DNA of 64,000 nt from an uncultured Bacilli bacterium (GTDB lineage Bacteria; Bacillota_I; Bacilli_A; RF39; UBA660). The stretch is taken from NCBI GenBank assembly GCA_910584165.1, contig CAJTZU010000003.1, forward strand, positions 136,542-200,541. The letters are read 5' to 3'. Numbering within the stretch: position 1 is the first letter of the stretch; every line of letters starts with the position of its first letter. This document shows, piece by piece, positions 32,713-41,320 of the stretch. The position numbers and the translations under genes were made by a program. The notes beneath the pieces are model-generated. The model searched no databases. It was not told where the DNA came from and saw only the letters and a list, made by a program, of their open reading frames with translations.

Positions 32713-33591
32713 ATGGAAAAAGCGAAAGTTTATTTTATAAAAGATATTACACCAGAGAATATCGTTAAGATTTATGATGTACTTGGAAAAAAACTAGAAG
32801 GAAAAGTTGCTGTGAAGTTACACTCAGGAGAAAAAGGAAATCAAAACTATATGAAACCAGAAATGGTAAAAAATATAGTAGAGCATGTAAATGGAACAGT
32901 AGTAGAGTGTAATACTGCTTATGAAGGAGCAAGAGATACTACCGAAAAACATCAAGTTTTAATGAAAGAACATGGATGGTCTTCTTTATTTCATGTAGAT
33001 ATTATGGATGCAGAGGGAGATATTATTCTAGATATTCCGAACGGGAAAGTAATTCAAAAAAACTATGTAGGAAAGAATCTTAATAATTATGATTCTATGT
33101 TAGTATTATCTCATTTTAAAGGACATCCAATGGGTGGTTATGGTGGAGCCTTAAAACAACTTTCTATTGGTATTGCTTCAAGTTATGGAAAAAGATATAT
33201 TCACTGTGTTGGAAAAGAAAATGGTACTTTTGAAGATATGTTTCAAGTTGACCAATTAAAATTTTTAGAAGCTATGGCAGACGCAGCATCTTCTATTGTA
33301 GAGAAAATGAAAGATAATATTGTTTATATTAATGTAATGTGTAATATGTCAGTTGATTGTGATTGTTGTAATGTAGCAGAAGACCCATGTATGAAAGATA
33401 TTGGGATACTTGCATCTTTGGATCCTATAGCAATCGATCAAGCTTGTATTGATTTAGTAGAAAAATCAGATGACCCAGGAAAAGCTCATTTTATGGAAAG
33501 AGTAAACTCTAAAAATGGTATTCATACGATTGAAGCAGCGGCAACTTTAGGATATGGTACTAGGGAATATGAATTGATTGAAATTAGTTAA
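32713..33591 (+). CDS. DUF362-domain protein
   Basis: 292 residues. The DUF362 pattern is clear: KVAVKLHSGEKGNQNYMKPEMVKNIVEHVNGTVVECNTAYEGARDTTEKH, SMLVLSHFKGHPMGGYGGALKQLSIGIASS, and the Cys-rich CNMSVDCDCC followed by LASLDPIAIDQACIDLV. Members are linked to iron-sulfur chemistry; here four Cys occur in the central cluster region but no separate 4Fe-4S ferredoxin domain is attached. The biochemical role is unknown. Monocistronic. Confidence 0.85.
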   Translation: MEKAKVYFIKDITPENIVKIYDVLGKKLEGKVAVKLHSGEKGNQNYMKPEMVKNIVEHVNGTVVECNTAYEGARDTTEKHQVLMKEHGWSSLFHVDIMDAEGDIILDIPNGKVIQKNYVGKNLNNYDSMLVLSHFKGHPMGGYGGALKQLSIGIASSYGKRYIHCVGKENGTFEDMFQVDQLKFLEAMADAASSIVEKMKDNIVYINVMCNMSVDCDCCNVAEDPCMKDIGILASLDPIAIDQACIDLVEKSDDPGKAHFMERVNSKNGIHTIEAAATLGYGTREYELIEIS

Positions 33592-33629
33592 TTACTAATT
33601 TCTTTTTATTTGAAATCGTAAATGGTTTA

Positions 33630-33638
33630 TGGTATAAT
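33630..33638 (+). promoter_or_regulatory. Extended -10 promoter (TGGTATAAT)
   Basis: TGGTATAAT 34 bases before the ATG at 33673. It lies within the longer in-frame extension from 33622, arguing for the downstream start. Confidence 0.6.
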
Positions 33639-33672
33639 GTTTGAGTTTGTGTGTTTCGAAGGAAGTGATATT

Positions 33673-34707
33673 ATGAGAAAACTTAAGCTTTATAGTAAAA
33701 CTAGGAGCATTTTATTTCCTAGTGAGAATATTATTACATTAGAAAATATGACTATGTCTAGGTATAAACTTGCGATTAATAAAGCAGCTTGTATTTCTCT
33801 ATTTTTATCTTTAATTGGTAATTCTCTTTCTTCTACCTTTTTTATGCATTCTTCTGAAATGGATAATTCCTTAGGTAATCTACAGGAGGAACTTAATGAT
33901 AGGCGAGCAGTTTCTATTATTAATGACAAAAATGTACTAGAAGAGTATATGAAAAAATGGAATATAGAGACATCTTTTAGAGATTCTGGAAGAGGATTCT
34001 ATTCAGTAGGTTTTCAAAAATTGGGAGGTTCTACTTTGACAGAAGAAGATGTTGATAGAATTTATGAATTCATGATTCAAGAAAATTTGTCCTTGACAAG
34101 TTTTTCTCAGTTATTAGATATGATGACTTCTCCAACAGGACCTTTTGGAAAAATAAGTTTTAATAAAAAGAGCGCTTTAACCGATTTAATGAGAGAAAAT
34201 AAAAGTTATTTTGTAAAATTTTTAATTATTATGGCAAGAGATGGATATACATATGAGCAATTAGATTATATGTTTGCAGGAATCGTTGGTGAAGCAACGG
34301 GTTCGGGGCAATGTTATGACGATGCTTATGCTGTTGCATCTACTCTAATTAATAGAAGCCATACTTTATGGTATGTTAATCGATATGGACATAACTTCTA
34401 TGATATTTTTATGGCTCCCGGTCAGTATGAAATAGAAGTCAGTGGAAACTATCTAAAATATTTAGGGGCGATTGATTTAGAAGGATACCATGCTGCTATT
34501 GATGCCTTTTATACAAGAGAATCTATGCACGATTATCTACAATTCCGTGCTGATTGGGTAGATTTGAATTGCCATTATGAAACATTCGCACCAGGTGGTA
34601 ATAAGTTTTTAGATAAAATGAAAGAATATGAATATGTTCCTTATCCAGATGAGGTAGTGGAAATAGAAGATGTTAAGACTTATGTTTTAAATGGAGTAAA
34701 ATATTAA
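33673..34707 (+). CDS. Exported SleB-like cell wall hydrolase-domain protein
   Basis: 344 residues from the ATG at 33673 (GAAGGAAGTGAT upstream). A hydrophobic helix at about residues 32-54 is the likely anchor. The C-terminal domain has IVGEATGSGQCYDDAYAVASTLINRS and FMAPGQYEIEVSGNYLKY, matching the Hydrolase_2 pattern (EA-G-----AVA-V--NR ... GQF) with the catalytic-type Glu. SleB-type enzymes are lytic transglycosylases acting on peptidoglycan. The central part is unassigned. No sporulation genes were seen, so a vegetative wall role is likely. Confidence 0.75.
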   Translation: MRKLKLYSKTRSILFPSENIITLENMTMSRYKLAINKAACISLFLSLIGNSLSSTFFMHSSEMDNSLGNLQEELNDRRAVSIINDKNVLEEYMKKWNIETSFRDSGRGFYSVGFQKLGGSTLTEEDVDRIYEFMIQENLSLTSFSQLLDMMTSPTGPFGKISFNKKSALTDLMRENKSYFVKFLIIMARDGYTYEQLDYMFAGIVGEATGSGQCYDDAYAVASTLINRSHTLWYVNRYGHNFYDIFMAPGQYEIEVSGNYLKYLGAIDLEGYHAAIDAFYTRESMHDYLQFRADWVDLNCHYETFAPGGNKFLDKMKEYEYVPYPDEVVEIEDVKTYVLNGVKY

Positions 34708-34733
34708 TATTCTTTTGTAAACGATAAAAAGCA

Positions 34734-34742
34734 TGTTATAAT
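34734..34742 (+). promoter_or_regulatory. Extended -10 promoter (TGTTATAAT)
   Basis: TGTTATAAT 25 bases before the CapA-like lipoprotein gene. Confidence 0.6.
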
Positions 34743-34766
34743 AAATTTTATTTAAAGGGAGATATT

Positions 34767-35876
34767 ATGAAAAAAAGATATTTAACATTTGTAATGAGTG
34801 TATTAATGCTTTTCAATGCTGGATGTAGTCATCAAGAAGATAAAAGAGTAGATGGTGACGAAATCAAATTAATTGTGGAAGAGCCAAAAGAAGAAGAAAC
34901 AATAGAAATCCTAGAAGAAAAAAATATAGAGATTGTAGAACCAGAAAAAGAAGTAGTGGTTAGAGATATTGTTATTAGTGCAGTTGGAGATTGTACATTA
35001 GGAACAGATACTAATTTTGGATACGGAAATAGCTTTACAAATGTATTAGATGATAACAATAGAGATTTTAGTTACTTTTTTAAAGAAGTACAAGATGTTA
35101 TTGGAAATGATGATATTACAATAGCCAATTTAGAAACGACATTTACTAGTTCTAATGATAGAGTAGATAAAAAATTTAATTTTAAAGGAGATAAAGATTA
35201 TGCTTCTATTTTAACGGAGGGTAGCATAGAGGCTGTGAATTTAGCAAACAACCATACTTATGATTATGGAAATGCTGGCTATAGTGATACGATAGCAGCC
35301 TTAAATGAAGTGGGAGTTCCTTATTTTGGATATGAAGATTATGTTATTTTAGAATTTGATGGAATAGAGGTAGGGCTTGCAGGCGTTACAGGATGGGATG
35401 AAGCATCTGCTAAAGCAAATACAGATAAAGCGATAGAATATTTTCATAGCAATAATATTGATTTGATTATTATGACATACCATTGGGGCATTGAAAGAGA
35501 TTATGACCAAAATACAACTCAACAAAATATTGCTAGATATGCTGTTGAGCAAGGTGCCAATTTAGTAATTGGTCATCATCCACATGTTTTACAAGGAATA
35601 GAATGTTATCAAGGAAAATATATTATTTATTCTTTAGGTAATTTTGTATTTGGTGGAAATAAGAATCCTAATGATAAAGATACGATGATTTTTCAGCAAA
35701 CTTTCCATTATGAAGATGGCTTTTTAACAGATACTTCGGTAGAAATAATACCTTGTTCTCTATCAGGAGAATCTACTAGAAATAATTATCAACCAGTTAT
35801 GTTAGAAGGAGAAGAAAAAGAAAGAGTATTACAGAAAGTATTAGAGCATAGTACCAATTTTTCATATGAAAAATAG
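34767..35876 (+). CDS. CapA-family lipoprotein
   Basis: 369 residues. Lipobox FNAGC (Cys20) makes it a lipoprotein, followed by an acidic linker. The calcineurin-like CapA domain is seen in DIVISAVGDCTLGTD, IANLETTFTSS, AVNLANNHTYDYG, IMTYHWGIERDY and VIGHHPHVLQGIECYQGKYIIYSLGNFVFGG, which give the metal-binding Asp, Asn and His residues. CapA/PgsA proteins were named for poly-gamma-glutamate synthesis, but no capB or capC gene occurs here, so a surface phosphodiesterase or unknown role is as likely. Confidence 0.9.
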   Translation: MKKRYLTFVMSVLMLFNAGCSHQEDKRVDGDEIKLIVEEPKEEETIEILEEKNIEIVEPEKEVVVRDIVISAVGDCTLGTDTNFGYGNSFTNVLDDNNRDFSYFFKEVQDVIGNDDITIANLETTFTSSNDRVDKKFNFKGDKDYASILTEGSIEAVNLANNHTYDYGNAGYSDTIAALNEVGVPYFGYEDYVILEFDGIEVGLAGVTGWDEASAKANTDKAIEYFHSNNIDLIIMTYHWGIERDYDQNTTQQNIARYAVEQGANLVIGHHPHVLQGIECYQGKYIIYSLGNFVFGGNKNPNDKDTMIFQQTFHYEDGFLTDTSVEIIPCSLSGESTRNNYQPVMLEGEEKERVLQKVLEHSTNFSYEK

Positions 35877-35898
35877 AAAGACAAGACATTGTCTTTTT
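35877..35898 (+). terminator. Terminator after CapA-like gene
   Basis: AAAGACAA, loop GACA, TTGTCTTT, five Ts. Confidence 0.8.
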
Positions 35899-35902
35899 AT
35901 TG

Positions 35903-35911
35903 TGTTATAAT
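35903..35911 (+). promoter_or_regulatory. Extended -10 promoter (TGTTATAAT)
   Basis: TGTTATAAT four bases after the terminator T-run; the XRE gene starts at 35927. The leader is only about 10 nt. Confidence 0.65.
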
Positions 35912-35926
35912 ATTTTTGGTGGTAGT

Positions 35927-36625
35927 ATGGACCAAGAAAAAATTGGAAAGTTTATAAAAGAAATAAGAACAAAAGAAAAATTAAGTCAACAGAAGTTTGC
36001 TTTAAAATATGGTGTTACTTACCAAGCCGTTAGTAAATGGGAGAATGGTAAAAATATACCAGATATTTCTATTTTAAAAGAAATGTGTAGAGAATATGAG
36101 ATGAATTTAGATGACTTTTTAGAGACAAAGATTTCTCCTAAAAAATCTTATAAAAAAATTTGGATAATGTGTATTAGTATTGTTTTCTTAATCATGATAA
36201 TCATTGTTTTGATTCTGCCAAAGAAGGATTCTAATTTTGAATTTAAAACATTATCGACTAGCTGTGATGATTTTAATCTTTATGGAAGTCTTGCTTATAA
36301 TGATTTAAAGTCATCTATTTATATTTCTAATATTACTTATTGTGGTGGGGATGATTCTGATATTTATAAGAAAATAGAATGTACATTATACGAAGATAAC
36401 GGAAATGCTAAAATAGAAATAAAAAAATCCCATTATGAAAATGATAAAGGAATATCTTTAGAAGAGTTTTTAAAAGATGTGAATTTTCATATTGATAATT
36501 ATGAAAAAACTTGTAAAGTATATCAAGAAAATACTCTGTTTGTAGAAATAGAAGCAACGAATCAGAATGATAAAATTATTACTTATAAAATACCACTAAA
36601 CTTAAAAGATAATTGTAATCATTAA
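35927..36625 (+). CDS. XRE regulator with membrane helix and extracellular domain
   Basis: 232 residues from the ATG at 35927 (GGTGGTAGT upstream); the longer frame from 35900 would start in the promoter. Residues 1-65 are a typical XRE domain (IGKFIKEIRTKEKLSQQKFALKYGVTYQAVSKWENGKNIPDISILKEMC). One membrane helix (about 81-102) leads to an extracellular domain of about 125 residues with four Cys. The layout suggests a one-component transmembrane regulator. Target unknown. Confidence 0.85.
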   Translation: MDQEKIGKFIKEIRTKEKLSQQKFALKYGVTYQAVSKWENGKNIPDISILKEMCREYEMNLDDFLETKISPKKSYKKIWIMCISIVFLIMIIIVLILPKKDSNFEFKTLSTSCDDFNLYGSLAYNDLKSSIYISNITYCGGDDSDIYKKIECTLYEDNGNAKIEIKKSHYENDKGISLEEFLKDVNFHIDNYEKTCKVYQENTLFVEIEATNQNDKIITYKIPLNLKDNCNH

Positions 36626-36652
36626 TCTCAACTTAAAGTTGAGACTTTTTCA
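36626..36652 (+). terminator. Terminator
   Basis: TCTCAACTT / AAGTTGAGA hairpin followed by CTTTTT just after the XRE gene stop. Confidence 0.75.
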
Positions 36653-36714
36653 ACCTTGACGTTATTGTAGAATTTTGTAATTTATTTTATAATCAAAATG
36701 GAAGGAGAGAGATT

Positions 36715-37335
36715 ATGAAAAAGTTTTTAACACTTTTATTAATAACTGTTATGTTATTTGGAGCAGTAGGATGCTTTAATAATAAAGAAAAGAAGGAAGA
36801 AGAAAAGCCAAAGACGGAGGAGAAAACAGATGCTCAAAAGTTTGCAGAAGAATATAAACAAGTAGACGAAGATAATGTATTTGTTTATAGAGATGTAGAT
36901 GATATTATTAAAATCATGGAGCACGGAACAGGAATCGTTTATTTAGGATATCCAGAATGTCCTTGGTGTCAGGCCTATGTAAAATATCTAAATGAAGTAG
37001 CAAAAGAAGAAGATGTAGAAAAGATTTATTATTGTAATACAAAGAAAGTAAAAGAGAATAGTATGGAGAAATATCAAAAGTTAGTTTCTTTATTAAGTGG
37101 TCATTTACAATATAATGATGAAGGTAATGAATGGATTTATGTGCCAAATGTATCTTTTCATATTAACGGAAAGTTAATTGCTAATGATTATGAATCTTCT
37201 AAAGATACACATAATTTAAAGGACCCAAAAGACTATTGGACAGAAGAAGAAGTGAAAGATTTAAAATCTAGATTAAAGAGTTATATAGAAGAAGTAGATG
37301 AAGCTTTAAACGCTTGTTCTGACTGTAATAAATAA
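36715..37335 (+). CDS. Thioredoxin-like lipoprotein with CPWC motif
   Basis: 206 residues. Lipobox FGAVGC gives a lipid-anchored protein, followed by a Lys/Glu linker. The thioredoxin-like domain has GIVYLGYPECPWCQAYVKYLNEVA, with a CxxC active site (CPWC), and a distal VPNVSFHINGKLI strand with the cis-Pro. It resembles bacteriocin-associated PedC/BrcD-like thiol proteins. Two Cys end the protein (NACSDCNK). It probably acts in extracytoplasmic thiol-disulfide exchange. No bacteriocin gene is adjacent. Confidence 0.82.
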   Translation: MKKFLTLLLITVMLFGAVGCFNNKEKKEEEKPKTEEKTDAQKFAEEYKQVDEDNVFVYRDVDDIIKIMEHGTGIVYLGYPECPWCQAYVKYLNEVAKEEDVEKIYYCNTKKVKENSMEKYQKLVSLLSGHLQYNDEGNEWIYVPNVSFHINGKLIANDYESSKDTHNLKDPKDYWTEEEVKDLKSRLKSYIEEVDEALNACSDCNK

Positions 37336-37367
37336 GAATAAATTAGTTTTCGATTTATTCTTTTTTT
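37335..37367 (+). terminator. Terminator after CPWC lipoprotein gene
   Basis: AGAATAAAT / ATTTATTCT stem, 9-nt loop, seven Ts. Confidence 0.82.
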
Positions 37368-37375
37368 GTTATAAT
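37367..37375 (+). promoter_or_regulatory. Extended -10 promoter (TGTTATAAT)
   Basis: Its first T is the last T of the terminator U-tract; 26 bases before the DUF2130 gene. Confidence 0.7.
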
Positions 37376-37400
37376 ATTAGAAGAACAAAGTGGAGGTATT

Positions 37401-38696
37401 ATGAACGAAATAAAATGTCCAAAATGTGGTACAGTCTTTCAAATTAGTGAAACAGACTATGAATCTATTGTGAAACAAATAAGAGATAAAGAATTTGAAA
37501 AAGAATTATCTTTACGGGAACAACAACATAAAAAAGAAGAAGAAAGTGCAGTTAAATTAGCGCAAGCAGAACTAGAAAAGAAACTATCGAAAGAATTGAA
37601 TCAAAAGGAATTAGAAATCAAAGAATTAAAAAATGAGCTGGAAAGAAAAGAAGAGCAGACTCAAAATAAGGTAGAAAAAGAATACCGTGAGGAACTCCAA
37701 AAAAAGACTCTAGAAATTACTGAGTTAAAAAATGAATTAAAGGTTAAAGATAATGAGAATGCTTTGACAATTCAAAAGAAAGTAGCTGAAAAAGAACAAG
37801 AAATAATAGAACTAAGTAATGAATTAAAATTACATAAAAGTGAGTATTTATTAAAAGAAAAGACATTAAAAGAAAGTTATGAGGAAAAGATTAAGGATAG
37901 AGAAGAACAGATTTCTTACTATAAAGATTTTAAAGCAAGACAGTCTACTAAAATGATAGGAGAATCTTTAGAGCAACATTGTCATAATGAGTTTAATAAA
38001 TTAAGACCATTATTCAAGAATGCTTACTTTGAAAAAGATAATGATATTAAAACAGGTTCAAAAGGAGATTTCATTTTTAGAGATTATGATGAAGAAAATA
38101 TCGAAATTGTATCCATCATGTTTGAGATGAAAAATGAAGCAGATACTACTTCTACGAAACATAAAAATGAGGATTTCTTAAAAGAATTGGATAAAGATAG
38201 AAAAGAGAAAAAATGTGAATATGCAGTACTAGTAACTCTTCTAGAATTGGATAATGATTATTATAATAATGGAATTGTAGATGTATCTCATAAATATGAA
38301 AAAATGTATATTATAAGACCACAATTTTTTATACCATTAATTACTTTAATTAGAGGAATTTCTATGCATTCTTTAGAATATAAAAAGGAATTACAAGTGA
38401 TTCAAAATCAGAATATTGATATTTCTCACTTTGAAGAAAATATGAATGCTTTTAAAGAAGGCTTTGGAAGAAATTATAGGCTAGCTAGTGAAAAGTTTAA
38501 GAAAGCAATTGAAGAAATCGATAAGACTATTGATCATTTACAAAAAACAAAAGAAGCACTTTTATCTAGTGAAAATAATTTACGTCTTGCGAATAATAAA
38601 GCGGAAGACTTAACGATAAAAAAACTTACCAGTAATAGTGAGACAATGGCAAAAATGTTTGAAGAGTTAAAAGAAGGAGAAAAAAATGAAGAATAA
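37401..38696 (+). CDS. DUF2130-family protein with long coiled coil
   Basis: 431 residues. It opens with KCPKCGTVFQIS, a CxxC half-ribbon, then a Lys/Glu-rich coiled coil (about 30-175), then the conserved DUF2130 domain (about 185-330: MIGESLEQHCHNEFNKLRPLFKNAYFEKDN...GSKGDFIFRDYDE...FEMKNEADTTSTKHKNEDFLKELDKDR). The core E-x-K and GDF motifs resemble a PD-(D/E)xK nuclease fold, an inference. A further helical tail follows. It overlaps the flavin reductase gene by 11 bases. Confidence 0.87.
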   Translation: MNEIKCPKCGTVFQISETDYESIVKQIRDKEFEKELSLREQQHKKEEESAVKLAQAELEKKLSKELNQKELEIKELKNELERKEEQTQNKVEKEYREELQKKTLEITELKNELKVKDNENALTIQKKVAEKEQEIIELSNELKLHKSEYLLKEKTLKESYEEKIKDREEQISYYKDFKARQSTKMIGESLEQHCHNEFNKLRPLFKNAYFEKDNDIKTGSKGDFIFRDYDEENIEIVSIMFEMKNEADTTSTKHKNEDFLKELDKDRKEKKCEYAVLVTLLELDNDYYNNGIVDVSHKYEKMYIIRPQFFIPLITLIRGISMHSLEYKKELQVIQNQNIDISHFEENMNAFKEGFGRNYRLASEKFKKAIEEIDKTIDHLQKTKEALLSSENNLRLANNKAEDLTIKKLTSNSETMAKMFEELKEGEKNEE

Positions 38697-39288
38697 AAAA
38701 ATAACAAGAAAAATTACACAAGGGATGTATGTACTTACAACTAATGGTGGTGGTTGTATGGTAGATGCCGTATCTCAAATAAGTGCAGGAGATAATCCCC
38801 TTATTGCCGTTGCTGTTATGAAGAAAAATTATACGAATGAGTTACTTAAGAAAAATACTAAATTTGCTCTTTCTGTTTTGGGAGAGGATGTTCGTCCAGA
38901 TATCATTTCTATTTTTGGAATGAATTCTATGAGAGATATGAATAAATTTGAAAAAGTAGAAGCAGAAGAGGTGGAAGGCATAAAAGTACTATCTGATTCT
39001 TTAGGATATATGGTATGTGAAATAATAGATTCTATTGATAATGATACGCATACTTTATTTATTGGTAAGTTGATAGAAGCAGATGTCTATAAAGAAGGAG
39101 TGGCTATGAGTTATGGGTATTATCAAGAAAATAAAGAGGAATTTGTAAAAGTAACAACAGAAAATGGTAAAACAGCATGGATTTGTACAGTATGTGGATA
39201 TATTTATTATGGAGAAGAAATACCAGATGATTTTAAATGTCCAATATGTGGAGTGGATAAGAGTTTATTTAAGAAAAAAGAAGGATAA
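38686..39288 (+). CDS. Flavin reductase-rubredoxin fusion (high-molecular-weight rubredoxin)
   Basis: 200 residues. The N-terminal about 145 residues form a flavin-reductase (FMN-binding split barrel) domain (ITQGMYVLTTNGGGCMVDAVSQIS). The C-terminal about 45 residues form rubredoxin with two CxxCG/CxxCG pairs: WICTVCGYIYYGEEIPDDFKCPICG. Such fusions pass electrons from NAD(P)H to flavodiiron or other oxygen/NO/peroxide reductases in anaerobes, which supports an anaerobic or microaerophilic lifestyle. It overlaps the DUF2130 gene by 11 bases; the functional link between them is not obvious. Confidence 0.92.
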   Translation: MKNKKITRKITQGMYVLTTNGGGCMVDAVSQISAGDNPLIAVAVMKKNYTNELLKKNTKFALSVLGEDVRPDIISIFGMNSMRDMNKFEKVEAEEVEGIKVLSDSLGYMVCEIIDSIDNDTHTLFIGKLIEADVYKEGVAMSYGYYQENKEEFVKVTTENGKTAWICTVCGYIYYGEEIPDDFKCPICGVDKSLFKKKEG

Positions 39289-39336
39289 ATATTTTCTTCT
39301 TTTTTTGTAAACTATTTGTTTTCAATAAAATCTTAA

Positions 39337-39365
39337 TTGACTTCCTAAATAAATAAGGGTATATT
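39337..39365 (+). promoter_or_regulatory. Promoter of hydroxyacyl-CoA dehydrogenase-like gene
   Basis: TTGACT (39337-39342), 17-bp spacer, TATATT (39360-39365), 48 bases before the ATG. Confidence 0.75.
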
Positions 39366-39412
39366 GATAATAGAATATGAGAATTATTCCATATTACTAA
39401 TAGGAGGAAAAT

Positions 39413-40378
39413 ATGAAAGCAAATGAAATAAAAAAAGTATCCTGTGTTGGAGCAGGTGTTATTGGATATAGTTGGGCTCTTTATTTTTCATTAAAAGGGT
39501 TAGAAGTAACTGTTTATGATATAACAGAAGAGGCTTTATCTTTATCAAAGACAAGAGTTCATGAAAGTTTAAAATCATTGATTAAAAATAATGTTGTAAC
39601 AGAAACTGAAAGTACTCAAATAGAAGAAAGAATTTCTTATACACTTTCTATGGAAGAAGCCGTAAAAGAGGTACAACTTATTGTAGAATCAGGACCAGAA
39701 AACTATGATATTAAAAGAAATATGGTTAAAGAAATGGAAGAATTTACAAGTTCTGATACAATCATTGTAAGTTCTACGTCAGGATTACTTATTACAGAGA
39801 TTGCTAAGTATGCAAAAAATCCAGAACGTTTTATAGGAGCACATCCTTATAACCCACCACATTTAATTCCATTAGTAGAAATTACTAAGGGTGAAAAAAG
39901 TACAGATGAAGTAGTAGAGACTGCCAAAGAATTTTATACTTTAATTGGAAAAGAACCAGTTGTTTTACAAAAAGAAGCATTAGGATTTATCTGTAATCGT
40001 ATTCAAATGGCTCTTTATAGAGAAGTATGTGATTTAGTAATGCGCGGGGTATGTACTATTGAAGATGCTGATAAAGCAGTTACTTTTGGACCAGGCTTAC
40101 GTTGGGGAATTATGGGACCATCTTTAGTATTTCAATTAGGTGGAGGTCAATATGGAATAGCTGGTGCTTTAAAACATATGGGACCATCTGCTAATATGTG
40201 GCTTGAAGATATGGCTGATTTTAAAAAGATTCCTGATGAATTTGCCATGATTGCGCAAACTGGAGTAAATGAAGAGATGAAAAATCGTTCTAGTGAAATA
40301 GGTAATGATGATGCCTCTTTAGCAGAATATCGTGATAAAATGTTAATCGAAATGTTAAAACTACATGGGAAATTATAG
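39413..40378 (+). CDS. 3-hydroxyacyl-CoA dehydrogenase family oxidoreductase
   Basis: 321 residues. N-terminal Rossmann domain with GAGVIGYSWALYFSLKGLEVTVYD (GxGxxG and acidic Asp for NAD), ESGPENYDIKRN, SSTSGLLITEIA and the catalytic-type His in GAHPYNPPHLIPLVEI; C-terminal helical domain with ALGFICNRIQMALYREV. The PYNPPHLIPLVE wording and the single-domain length are nearer to L-carnitine or L-gulonate 3-dehydrogenases than to fatty-acid HADs. AGGAGG ribosome site. Four bases before the TfoX-like gene. Confidence 0.88.
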   Translation: MKANEIKKVSCVGAGVIGYSWALYFSLKGLEVTVYDITEEALSLSKTRVHESLKSLIKNNVVTETESTQIEERISYTLSMEEAVKEVQLIVESGPENYDIKRNMVKEMEEFTSSDTIIVSSTSGLLITEIAKYAKNPERFIGAHPYNPPHLIPLVEITKGEKSTDEVVETAKEFYTLIGKEPVVLQKEALGFICNRIQMALYREVCDLVMRGVCTIEDADKAVTFGPGLRWGIMGPSLVFQLGGGQYGIAGALKHMGPSANMWLEDMADFKKIPDEFAMIAQTGVNEEMKNRSSEIGNDDASLAEYRDKMLIEMLKLHGKL

Positions 40379-40381
40379 AAT

Positions 40382-40699
40382 ATGGCAACAACAAAAGATT
40401 ATAAAGAGTATTTAGTAGGACAATTATCTATACTAGAAAATATTGTCTGTAGACCAATGATGGGAGAATATCTTCTCTATTATGATGATATCTTATTTGG
40501 GGGAATCTATGATAATCGACTACTCATTAAAATAGTAGAAGGTAATCAAAAATATGAACTTCCAAGTGCAATTCCTTATGAAGGTGCTAAAACAATGTAT
40601 GAGATAGAGGATTTAGATGACCAAGAACTCATTAAAGATATTGTTCTTGATACATGTAAATGTTTACCTAAAAAAGGTACTAAAAAAAGTAGAAAATGA
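40382..40699 (+). CDS. TfoX N-terminal-domain protein
   Basis: 105 residues covering only the TfoX_N domain: RPMMGEYLLYYDDILFGGIYDNRLLIKI, then EGAKTMYEIEDLDDQELIKDIVLDTC. In Gammaproteobacteria full-length TfoX controls competence; stand-alone N-domains in Bacillota have no proven role. It probably shares the transcript of the dehydrogenase, three bases upstream. Ends in TGA inside a terminator. Confidence 0.85.
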   Translation: MATTKDYKEYLVGQLSILENIVCRPMMGEYLLYYDDILFGGIYDNRLLIKIVEGNQKYELPSAIPYEGAKTMYEIEDLDDQELIKDIVLDTCKCLPKKGTKKSRK

Positions 40700-40713
40700 A
40701 TTCTACTTTTTTT
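40682..40713. terminator. Bidirectional terminator, 13-bp stem
   Basis: AAAAAAAGTAGAA / TTCTACTTTTTTT with a 6-nt loop between the convergent TfoX-like and TetR genes; it contains the TfoX-like stop codon. Confidence 0.88.
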
Positions 40714-41200
40714 GTTGATTATTTACTGCTTCAAATTTTTTAGACATTTCTTCAGGTGTCTCTTTCATACCACGTTTGTACCACTCTGTACACCAACCAT
40801 AAATGATGTAAGCTACCATGACTTTAATATAATCTTCTATTTCATTCATTCCTTCTTTATATCCACAAGCAGATAAAATATTCTCTTCTAAAAGATACTG
40901 GAGATTAGATTGATATAAAAGGGGAAGAACCTCTTTTTGTTCATAGAAAAACTTAAATATTTGATAGGCAATATTGGTATCGCCACTTTCTTCCCAACGT
41001 TTTCCCCAATCTTTTAGTGCTTTTGTTAGATAACTTTTAACAACATCTTCTTTAGAAGAGAATTTACGATAAAAAGAAATTCTAGAGACACCAGCTTTAT
41101 TCGTAATATCCGTAATCGTAATATTTTTAAATTCTTTTTCTTTCATTAATTTGAGTAGAGCTTCCTCAATATATTCTTCTAAATTCATAGATTCTTTCAT
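40703..41200 (-). CDS. TetR/AcrR-family regulator (exporter-linked)
   Basis: About 165 residues. N-terminal TetR helix-turn-helix: LKLMKEKEFKNITITDITNKAGVSRISFYRKFSSKEDVVKSYL. The start was set at 41200 because an AAAGAGG ribosome-like site lies inside the longer version (start 41227), and no ribosome site precedes the longer start. It is divergent from the MacB-like exporter with a TGTTAC-N4-GTAACA palindrome between them. Its leader and layout match the second TetR gene at 57703, so they are likely paralogues. It probably represses the exporter. Confidence 0.9.
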   Translation of the reverse strand: MKESMNLEEYIEEALLKLMKEKEFKNITITDITNKAGVSRISFYRKFSSKEDVVKSYLTKALKDWGKRWEESGDTNIAYQIFKFFYEQKEVLPLLYQSNLQYLLEENILSACGYKEGMNEIEDYIKVMVAYIIYGWCTEWYKRGMKETPEEMSKKFEAVNNQQKK

Positions 41201-41260
41201 GTTACAAATGAGCCTCTTTTGTTTCATTTACTATTTTTTCTATTGTACAACCTAAAAAGA

Positions 41261-41276
41261 TGTGTTACACTTGTAA
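41261..41276. promoter_or_regulatory. Candidate TetR operator
   Basis: Palindrome TGTTAC, ACTT, GTAACA between the divergent TetR and exporter genes; a TGTTAC half-site recurs in the TetR leader near 41200. It overlaps a possible -10 (TACACT) for the exporter. Confidence 0.6.
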
Positions 41277-41320
41277 CATCTTAAAGCAGATTTAAGAAAA
41301 AGTCAAGTGGAGGAGATAAA